From positions 1-11,830 of the forward strand of contig DNFA01000065.1 in assembly GCA_003487665.1 (NCBI GenBank): DNA of 11,830 nucleotides. Reading direction: 5' to 3'. This DNA is from Oscillibacter sp. (GTDB lineage Bacteria; Bacillota; Clostridia; Oscillospirales; Oscillospiraceae). Shown here piece after piece: positions 7,246-11,830 of the stretch (position 1 is its first letter; each line of letters begins with the position of its first letter). Made by a program: the position numbers and the translations under genes. The notes below the pieces were generated by a model that saw only the letters and a program-made list of their open reading frames with translations, was not told the DNA's origin and did not search any database.

Positions 7246-7264
7246 AAAATCACTTCCAAGGAGG
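7246..7264 (+). promoter_or_regulatory. degV mRNA leader, shared with mnmE
   Basis: AAAATCACTTCCAAGGAGG repeats the mnmE leader (5761-5780) with a single base deletion. It starts near the predicted transcription start and includes the ribosome site, so the two mRNAs should have almost identical 5' ends. Confidence 0.5.
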
Positions 7265-7271
7265 TTCTATT

Positions 7272-8144
7272 ATGCGCGAATACGTTATTATGACCGACAG
7301 CTGCTGCGACCTGACCGACCACATGGCCAAGGAGCTGGGTCTGACGGTGGTGCCCCTGACGGTACACATCGACGGGCACGACTATCCCAATATGCTGGAC
7401 GGCAGCGCCATCAGCTTTGAGGATTTCTACGGCAAGATCCGCAGCGGCGTGCTGGCCACCACCTCCGCCGCCAACGTGGGACAGTTTCAGGAGGCCATGC
7501 GCCCCATTCTGGCCGAGGGCAAGGACATCGTGAGCATCAACTTCTCCAGCGCCCTGTCCACCACGTACCAGAGCGCGTGCATCGCCGCCCAGGACATGAA
7601 GGAGGAGTTCCCGGACGCCAACATCTATGTGGTGGACTCCCTGTCCGCCTCGCTGGGTCAGGGGCTGCTGCTGTATCTGGCGGCGCACAAGAAGCAGGAG
7701 GGTCTGTCCGCCCAGGAGCTGGTGCAGTGGGTGGAGGACAACAAGCTGCACATCGACCACTGGTTCACCGTGGACGACCTGAACTATCTGAAGATGGGCG
7801 GGCGGCTCAGCGCCGGCGCCGCGTTTTTCGGCTCCATGCTGTCCATCAAGCCGGTGATGCACACCTCCGACGAGGGCAAGCTGGTGCCCGTCAGCAAGGT
7901 GCGCGGCCGCAAGGCCAGCCTGAAGGCGCTGATCGACAAGATCGCGGAGCTGGGCATCGAGCCCAGCGAGCAGGTGATGTTCATCTGCCACGCCGACTGC
8001 GAGGTGGAGGCCCGCGCCGTGGCCGAGGAGATGAAGGCCCGCTACGGCGTGAAGGAGGTCTATATCAACTACATCGGGCCGGTGATCGGCAGCCACACGG
8101 GGCCGAACACCATGGGTCTGTTCTTCGTGGGCACCCAGAGATAA
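7272..8144 (+). CDS. DegV-family fatty-acid-binding protein
   Basis: A cytoplasmic protein of 290 residues. DegV/FakB proteins bind a fatty acid so that the kinase FakA can phosphorylate it for phospholipid synthesis. Family motifs are present in order: MTDSCCDL (7-14), ATTSAANVGQF (62-72, the place of the usual TSQPS loop), FSSALSTTY (91-99), VVDSLSAS (120-127), LNYLKMGGRLS (170-180) and SHTGPNTMGLFFVG (274-287). The TSAANVG loop differs from the commoner TSQPS, as in many DegV paralogues. AAGGAGG (7258-7264) lies seven bases before the ATG. prmA follows after 22 bases without a promoter or terminator, so they are probably one transcript. No FakA homologue is in the window, so which fatty acid it binds and with which kinase it works cannot be told. 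Confidence 0.93.
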   Translation: MREYVIMTDSCCDLTDHMAKELGLTVVPLTVHIDGHDYPNMLDGSAISFEDFYGKIRSGVLATTSAANVGQFQEAMRPILAEGKDIVSINFSSALSTTYQSACIAAQDMKEEFPDANIYVVDSLSASLGQGLLLYLAAHKKQEGLSAQELVQWVEDNKLHIDHWFTVDDLNYLKMGGRLSAGAAFFGSMLSIKPVMHTSDEGKLVPVSKVRGRKASLKALIDKIAELGIEPSEQVMFICHADCEVEARAVAEEMKARYGVKEVYINYIGPVIGSHTGPNTMGLFFVGTQR

Positions 8145-8166
8145 CAACGACGCAGGAGGGCGCGGC

Positions 8167-9120
8167 ATGGAATGGCTGGAGCTGAACATTGACACGAGCC
8201 ACGCAGGGCTGGACGCGGTGACGGATATGCTGGAGCAGCAGGGCGTCACCGGCCTCATCATCGACGATGAGGCGGACTTTCAGAGCTTTCTGGAGAACAA
8301 CCGGCAGTACTGGGACTATGTGGACGAGGAGCTGCTGGAGCAGAAAAAGGGCGTGTGCCGGGTAACGTTCTATCTGGAGCGGAACGAGGCGGCCTACGGC
8401 ACGGTTGCCGCCGTGCGCATGGCCATGTCCGCGCTGAAAAAGGAGCACCCGGAGTACGCGCCGATGCTGCTGACCATGGAGGACGCGGCGGACGAGGACT
8501 GGGAGAACAACTGGAAGCAGTTCTACAAGCCCATGGAGATCGGCAGCCGCCTGCTGGTGGTGCCGGAGTGGGAGGAGGCCGCCGACCCGGAGCGGGTCAA
8601 GCTGGTTCTGAACCCCGGCCTGACCTTCGGCACCGGCAGCCACGCCACCACGCGCCTGTGCTTACAGGCGCTGGACACCCACATCCACGGCGGCGAGCGG
8701 GTGCTGGATCTGGGCTGCGGCAGCGGCATCCTGTCCATCGCGGCGCTGCGGCTTGGCGCGGAGTACGCCTTCGCCTGCGACATCGACGAGAAGTGCGTAG
8801 ACGTGGCCTATGAGAACGCCGCGCTGAACGACATCGACCGGACACGCTACACCGTGCGGTGGGGCAATGTGCTCACCGACGACGCGCTGCGGCGGGAGAT
8901 GGGCGGCGGCTACGATATCGTGGTGGCCAACATCGTGGCGGACGTGATCATGGGTCTGTCCGGCAGCGTGCGGGGCTTCCTGAAGCCCGGCGGCCTGTTC
9001 CTGTGCTCCGGCATCATCGACGACCGGGCGCAGGAGGTGCTGGACAAGCTGAAGGCCGACGGCTGGGACGTGATCGAACAGCGCCAGAGCGAGGGCTGGT
9101 ACAGCTTCCTGTGCCGGTGA
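8167..9120 (+). CDS. prmA: Ribosomal protein L11 methyltransferase PrmA
   Basis: Transfers methyl groups from S-adenosylmethionine to ribosomal protein L11. The protein is 317 residues, typical for Firmicute PrmA. The N-terminal L11-recognition domain (about 1-105) is followed by the family signature DEDWENNWKQFYKP (109-122). Next come NPGLTFGTGSHATTRLCL (149-166), SAM-binding motif I VLDLGCGSGILSIAAL (179-194), the acidic end of strand 2 in ACDIDEKCV (203-211), and VANIVADVI (253-261) in the place of the methyltransferase NPPF-like motif. AGGAGG (8154-8159) precedes the ATG by seven bases. It is the last gene of the degV transcript and is followed immediately by a strong terminator. The dnaJ and rsmE neighbours common in other Firmicutes are absent. 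Confidence 0.96.
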   Translation: MEWLELNIDTSHAGLDAVTDMLEQQGVTGLIIDDEADFQSFLENNRQYWDYVDEELLEQKKGVCRVTFYLERNEAAYGTVAAVRMAMSALKKEHPEYAPMLLTMEDAADEDWENNWKQFYKPMEIGSRLLVVPEWEEAADPERVKLVLNPGLTFGTGSHATTRLCLQALDTHIHGGERVLDLGCGSGILSIAALRLGAEYAFACDIDEKCVDVAYENAALNDIDRTRYTVRWGNVLTDDALRREMGGGYDIVVANIVADVIMGLSGSVRGFLKPGGLFLCSGIIDDRAQEVLDKLKADGWDVIEQRQSEGWYSFLCR

Positions 9121-9122
9121 TA

Positions 9123-9160
9123 AAAAGAAAAACGCCGCTGGAAAGCGGCGTTTTTCTTTT
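9123..9160. terminator. Strong bidirectional terminator after prmA
   Basis: AAAAGAAAAACGCCGCT (9123-9139) and its exact complement (9144-9160) flank the four-base loop GGAA. Read rightward, the GC stem ends in TTTTTCTTTT; read leftward, it also ends in a T run. It ends the degV-prmA transcript and can end the minus-strand transcript of the small ORF. Confidence 0.93.
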
Positions 9161-9161
9161 C

Positions 9162-9186
9162 GGCGGCGCAGGGGGGGTACGCCGCC
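9162..9186. repeat. GC-only hairpin with G-run loop
   Basis: GGCGGCG (9162-9168) and CGCCGCC (9180-9186) pair perfectly around an 11-base loop containing seven consecutive G. It directly adjoins the prmA terminator. On the minus strand it would form in the 3' untranslated part of the small-ORF mRNA. Confidence 0.6.
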
Positions 9187-9235
9187 TCTTTGTCCAATTT
9201 TGAGAGGGGGATAGGGAGAAAACCGGAGAAAAAGA

Positions 9236-9316
9236 TCACTTATCCGTGACCTTGCTGACGATGCCAACGACCACCAGCAGAACCGCCAGACCAGCCAGCA
9301 AAATGTTCAGACCCAT
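9236..9316 (-). CDS. Small hydrophobic single-helix membrane peptide, 26 residues
   Basis: A 26-codon frame with start MGLNILLAGLAVLL, then VVVGIVSKVTDK and a TGA stop. Residues 4-20 are uninterrupted hydrophobic, enough for one membrane helix, followed by a short charged tail (K22, D25, K26). AAAGGAGG (9332-9325 on the minus strand) lies eight bases upstream of the ATG, the best class of ribosome site in the window. A near-consensus promoter sits at 9386-9358. The predicted mRNA is only about 230 bases if it ends at the 9123-9160 terminator. I do not recognise the family. Candidates are a small regulatory membrane peptide, a KdpF-like subunit, or a type I toxin; no antisense RNA promoter was seen to support the toxin idea. 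It is divergent from the LysR gene, so it may be its target. Confidence 0.7.
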   Translation of the reverse strand: MGLNILLAGLAVLLVVVGIVSKVTDK

Positions 9317-9357
9317 GTTCAGCGCCTCCTTTCTGATGGGTTCCTTAACGTGTTTTT

Positions 9358-9386
9358 AATATAGCATAGGATGTGCAATTTGTAAA
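9358..9386 (-). promoter_or_regulatory. Promoter of the small membrane-peptide gene
   Basis: On the minus strand TTTACA (9386-9381) and an extended -10 TGC-TATATT (TATATT at 9363-9358) are exactly 17 bases apart. This is the closest match to the sigma-A consensus in the window. The -10 is about 41 bases from the ATG at 9316. Confidence 0.75.
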
Positions 9387-9420
9387 ACGAATGATTTTTA
9401 TCGAAACCATGAAATTTTCT

Positions 9421-9449
9421 TTGCATACGAGTGCGGGTCGTGGTACAAT
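9421..9449 (+). promoter_or_regulatory. Promoter of the LysR-type regulator gene
   Basis: TTGCAT (9421-9426) and extended -10 TGG-TACAAT (TACAAT at 9444-9449) with a 17-base spacer, 29 bases before the ATG at 9479. An imperfect dyad ATG-N12-CAT (9409-9426) overlaps the -35 and could be a LysR-type site, but this is weak. Confidence 0.7.
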
Positions 9450-9478
9450 GGACGCAAAGAGATCGGGAGGTGCCGCCC

Positions 9479-10399
9479 ATGAGCATAGGCAAGTATCAGA
9501 TATTCCTCAAAACCGTGGAGCTGGGCAGCTTTACGGCGGCGGCGCGGGCGCTGAACTTCACCCAGTCCGGCGTCAGCCACGCCATCGGCGCGCTGGAGCA
9601 GGAGCTGGGCGTGACGCTGCTGGTGCGCAGTCACGGCGGCGTGACCCCTACGGCGGACGGCCGCGCCCTGACACCGTATTTCCAGGAGATGTGCGCCACC
9701 CAGCACCGGCTGGAGCAGCACGCCGCCGACCTGCGGGGGCTGGACACCGGCCTTGTGCGGGTGGCCACGTTCACCAGCGTGTCGGAAAAATGGCTGCCGG
9801 GCATGCTCAAGACGTTTCAGGAGCAGTATCCCCGCATTGAATTCGAGCTGCTGCCCTCCAACTTCAACAACGAGATATCCGACTGGGTGCTCCACGGGCA
9901 GGCGGACTGCGGCTTCATCTCCCTGCCCACCCCGGCGGAGAAATACCTGGACTGCTGGCTTTTGCAGCGGGATCAGTGGAAGGTCATCATGCCCTGCGAC
10001 CATCCCCTGGCCGGGCGCGACCCCTTCCCGCCGGAGGCGCTGGAGAAATACCCGCTGATCCTGCTGGACGAGGGCGACGACTACGAGATACAGGCCGTGT
10101 TCGACCACTACGGCGCCCACCCCCGCATCCAGTACACCGTGCAGCAGGATCAGACCATTCTGGCCATGGTGTCCGGCGGGCTGGGCATCAGCATCATGGA
10201 GGAGCTGATGCTCTACAAGTGCGCCTATCCGCTGGCCAGCAGCACCCTGCCCAGGCGGTTCCACCGGGATATCGGAATATGCGTCAAGGACAAAAACGCC
10301 CTGTCCCACTCCACGCAGGTGTTCATCGACCACGCCCGCCGGTGGGTGCTGGAGAACTTCCCGGAGGGCTGGAACGACCCGAAGCCCCACGAGAGATAA
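9479..10399 (+). CDS. LysR-family transcriptional regulator
   Basis: A DNA-binding regulator of 306 residues, typical for LysR proteins. The N-terminal winged helix-turn-helix (about 4-65) contains SFTAAARALNFTQSGVSHAI (17-36) and ALEQELGVTLLVR (38-50). The linker helix runs to about residue 88, then an effector-binding domain of the periplasmic-binding-protein fold (about 92-292) with VRVATFTSVSEKWLP, GQADCGFISLP (140-150) and MVSGGLGISIMEEL (230-243). The ATG at 9479 follows GGGAGG by eight bases. An in-frame ATG at 9431 lies inside the promoter and was rejected. Effector and targets are unknown. The nearest divergent gene is the 26-residue membrane peptide; downstream is a DUF4358-like lipoprotein. 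Confidence 0.95.
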   Translation: MSIGKYQIFLKTVELGSFTAAARALNFTQSGVSHAIGALEQELGVTLLVRSHGGVTPTADGRALTPYFQEMCATQHRLEQHAADLRGLDTGLVRVATFTSVSEKWLPGMLKTFQEQYPRIEFELLPSNFNNEISDWVLHGQADCGFISLPTPAEKYLDCWLLQRDQWKVIMPCDHPLAGRDPFPPEALEKYPLILLDEGDDYEIQAVFDHYGAHPRIQYTVQQDQTILAMVSGGLGISIMEELMLYKCAYPLASSTLPRRFHRDIGICVKDKNALSHSTQVFIDHARRWVLENFPEGWNDPKPHER

Positions 10400-10413
10400 C
10401 GGAATACGCAACG

Positions 10414-10456
10414 AAACGCCGCTCTCCGCCGTCAGTATAGGCAGAGAGCGGCGTTT
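10414..10456. terminator. Hairpin after the LysR gene
   Basis: AAACGCCGCTCTC (10414-10426) and its exact complement (10444-10456) form a 13-base stem. It continues past one mismatch with GCC/GGC and leaves a nine-base loop. Only three T follow (GTTTGACC), so it is a weak intrinsic terminator. Its right arm ends ten bases before the ribosome site of the next gene, so it might also influence that mRNA. Confidence 0.55.
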
Positions 10457-10482
10457 GACCGCCCGAAAGGAGTGTTTACATC

Positions 10483-11007
10483 ATGAAAAAGACATTTGCA
10501 TTGCTGCTGGCGCTGGTGATGGCGCTGGCTTTGGTGGCCTGCGGCCAGAAGGAGGACAACAGCGGCGGCGAGACGAAGGACGACCAGACGCAGACCGACG
10601 GTCAGTCCGTGGATCTGCGGGCGGAGTACGATGCCGCCATCAAGCAGGTGCAGGACGAGCTGGGCGACAACGCCCCCGTGCTGCTGGAGGAGACAGCCGT
10701 GGAGATCCTGAACAGCTACTACCCCGGTCTTGAGAACGCCAAGCTGAAGCAGAGCGTGTTCTTCATCTCGCCCACCGCCACCTCCTGCGAGGTGTCTATG
10801 GTGGAGGCGGAGAGCGCCGCCGACGCCGAGATCGTCCGCCAGAGCTTCCAGGCTCGCGTGGACAGCATGGCCAACGACACCACCTATCCCGAGGAGGCCG
10901 GCATGTGGAAGAATAACGCCACCGTCAGCGTCAACGGCAACTACGTGGTGCTGGAGGTGCTGCCGGAGGGCTGCACCGTGCCCGACGCATTTCTGGCAAA
11001 ATTCTGA
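10483..11007 (+). CDS. Putative lipoprotein, DUF4358-like
   Basis: A secreted, membrane-anchored lipoprotein of 174 residues. Residues 2-19 form a signal peptide with KK and a run of leucines and alanines, ending in the lipobox LVAC with C20 as anchor. A low-complexity polar linker (about 21-45, rich in D, T, Q and G) follows, then a compact domain (about 46-174). The order DYAAIKQ-like helix, EILNSYYPGLENAKLKQ, SCEVSMVEAES, a helix with VRQSFQARVDSM, a TYPEEA segment and NGNYVVLEVLPEG resembles DUF4358 as I remember it. The function of that family is unknown to me. AAAGGAG (10466-10472) is ten bases before the ATG. No clear promoter was found between it and LysR, so it may be expressed by read-through or from a weak promoter near the hairpin. 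Confidence 0.8.
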   Translation: MKKTFALLLALVMALALVACGQKEDNSGGETKDDQTQTDGQSVDLRAEYDAAIKQVQDELGDNAPVLLEETAVEILNSYYPGLENAKLKQSVFFISPTATSCEVSMVEAESAADAEIVRQSFQARVDSMANDTTYPEEAGMWKNNATVSVNGNYVVLEVLPEGCTVPDAFLAKF

Positions 11008-11030
11008 TTCCCTATGGCGCTTTCTCTTTC

Positions 11031-11043
11031 CGTGTGGTATGAT
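11031..11043 (+). promoter_or_regulatory. Promoter of the sigma-factor gene
   Basis: Extended -10 TGG-TATGAT (TATGAT at 11038-11043) within CGTGTGGTATGAT, identical over 13 bases to the promoter of the EamA gene. The -35 region is poor (TGGCGC at 11015-11020). CCGTGT (11030-11035) and ACACGG (11056-11061) form an inverted repeat around the -10. Confidence 0.6.
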
Positions 11044-11076
11044 GTCCGGGCAGATACACGGAAAGGGGAGTGCCCT

Positions 11077-11631
11077 ATGGAGGACGCCCAGATCATAGAC
11101 GGATTTTTCCGCCGTGACCCAGAGGCCATCACCGCCGTACAGGAAAAATACGAAAAACGCTGTCTGGCCGCCGCCGGACATATCCTGCCCGACCGCAGGG
11201 ACGCGGAGGAGTGCGTCAGCGACGTGTGGCTCCGCCTGTGGAACGCCATACCGCCGGAACGACCCCGCTCGCTGGCGGCGTACATCATCACCGTCACCCG
11301 CCGGGTGGCGCTGGATAAGTGCGACTACAACCGGGCAGCCCAGCGCCGCAGCGACCTGACGGTGGCCTTCGAGGAGCTGGAGGGCTGCCTGTCCACCGAG
11401 GACAGCGCGGTGCTGGCGCTGGAGCAGGCGGATTTCCGCCGGGTGCTCAACGGCTTCCTGCGCAAGCTCACCCGGCAGAGCCGGACATATTTCATCCGCC
11501 GTTACTGGTACGGCGAGAGCATCCGCGAGATCGCCGACAGCTGCGGCGCCGGGGAGGAAAAGGTAAAATCCTCCCTGTTCCGCACGCGGCAGCGGCTGCG
11601 GACAGCTTTGGAAAAGGAGGGGATGCTGTGA
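11077..11631 (+). CDS. ECF-like sigma-70 family RNA polymerase sigma factor
   Basis: An alternative sigma factor of 184 residues, the size of ECF-type proteins with only regions 2 and 4. Region 2 spans about 20-90, with RRDAEECVSDVWLRLWNAI (40-58) matching the core-binding helix and SLAAYIITVTRRVALDKCDY (65-84) following. Region 4 (about 121-178) carries the helix-turn-helix in YFIRRYWYGESIREIADSC and EEKVKSSLFRTRQRLRTAL. The ATG at 11077 is chosen because GAAAGGGGAG (11061-11070) is six bases upstream. An earlier in-frame ATG at 11014 lies upstream of the -10 and was rejected. The next gene overlaps its stop by four bases (GTGA), the usual arrangement of an ECF sigma factor with its regulator. 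The signal and regulon are unknown. Confidence 0.9.
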   Translation: MEDAQIIDGFFRRDPEAITAVQEKYEKRCLAAAGHILPDRRDAEECVSDVWLRLWNAIPPERPRSLAAYIITVTRRVALDKCDYNRAAQRRSDLTVAFEELEGCLSTEDSAVLALEQADFRRVLNGFLRKLTRQSRTYFIRRYWYGESIREIADSCGAGEEKVKSSLFRTRQRLRTALEKEGML

Positions 11632-11830
11632 ACCGCGAAGAAGAAATAAAGCGCTGGCAGGCGTCCATTGATGACGACCTGCTTGAGGAAGCCCAGCGTC
11701 CCCTGCCCCGCGGGAGCGCAGCGCTGCGCTGGGGCGGCCTGGCCGCCTGCCTGTGCGCGGCGGCGCTGGCGCTGGCACTGGCGCTGCCGGGGCACGGCGC
11801 GGCGCAGAGGGCGGACTGCGGCGCACCGCC
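11628..11830 (+). CDS. Probable anti-sigma factor or sigma-linked membrane protein, 5' part only
   Basis: Begins with GTG at 11628, overlapping the sigma-factor TGA. AAGGAGG (11614-11620) lies seven bases upstream. The frame stays open for 67 codons to the window edge. A charged cytoplasmic N terminus (NREEEIKRWQASIDDDLLEEA, split as NREEEIKRWQ plus ASIDDDLLEEA) is followed by a hydrophobic helix at about 35-53 (GLAACLCAAALALALAL). No zinc-binding HxxxCxxC motif is seen in the visible part. By position and topology it is likely the membrane-bound regulator of the sigma factor; the C-terminal domain is outside the window. Confidence 0.75.
   Translation, partial: MNREEEIKRWQASIDDDLLEEAQRPLPRGSAALRWGGLAACLCAAALALALALPGHGAAQRADCGAP

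Noticed and set aside
7179..8261. Minus-strand open frame opposite degV
   Set aside because: No ribosome site and H/Q/L-rich shadow composition. DegV motifs on the plus strand are intact.
9229..9241. AAAAGATCACTT near the small-ORF stop as a third copy of the mnmE/degV leader
   Set aside because: The match is short, interrupted and not followed by a ribosome site or start, so it is probably chance.
9236..9316. Type I toxin-antitoxin pair
   Set aside because: The peptide fits a toxin in size and hydrophobicity, but no antisense promoter or overlapping RNA could be seen, so the label is not used.
9431..9478. Earlier in-frame start of the LysR gene
   Set aside because: It lies between the -35 and -10 of the promoter and has no ribosome site. 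GGGAGG before 9479 decides the start.
10432..11826. Minus-strand open frame of about 460 codons opposite the lipoprotein and sigma-factor genes
   Set aside because: It crosses three well-supported plus-strand genes and their signals, and has no recognisable domain.

Overview
The window looks like chromosome from a GC-rich Clostridia, most likely an Oscillospiraceae-type gut Firmicute. The reasons are strong AAGGAGG ribosome sites, GC-rich codon use (by eye about 60-65% GC), DUF4340 and DUF4358 lipoproteins, and a DegV protein. That placement is inference from style, not from a marker search. No rRNA, tRNA, CRISPR array, transposase or phage gene is visible.

Layout. Positions 1-248 are non-coding, with small hairpins and a promoter for an EamA/DMT-type exporter (249-1181, +). 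A symmetric terminator at 1185-1213 separates it from a convergent four-gene minus-strand operon (5647 down to 1217). In transcription order this operon encodes a DUF4340 lipoprotein, an OmpR-type response regulator, a sensor histidine kinase and an N-acyl-D-amino-acid deacylase. The last three genes overlap by 4 and 8 bases. The order suggests an envelope-signalling cassette that ends in a cytoplasmic D-aminoacylase.

Divergent from it is mnmE (5789-7156, tRNA wobble-uridine modification), then a degV-prmA pair (7272-9120; fatty-acid-binding protein and ribosomal protein L11 methyltransferase). The mnmE/DUF4340 intergenic region holds a perfect inverted repeat with 17-base arms. Two near-identical promoters are placed symmetrically around it. 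mnmE and degV also share an almost identical mRNA leader.

After the strong prmA terminator there is a 26-codon hydrophobic small ORF on the minus strand (9236-9316), with an excellent promoter and ribosome site. It is divergent from a LysR-type regulator (9479-10399). Next come a DUF4358-like lipoprotein (10483-11007), an ECF-like sigma factor (11077-11631), and the start of a membrane protein that is probably its anti-sigma partner (11628 to the window end).

Most of the window is housekeeping or common accessory content. The less explained parts are the symmetric divergent promoter, the TCS/D-aminoacylase operon, the tiny membrane peptide beside LysR, and the repeated promoter and leader motifs.
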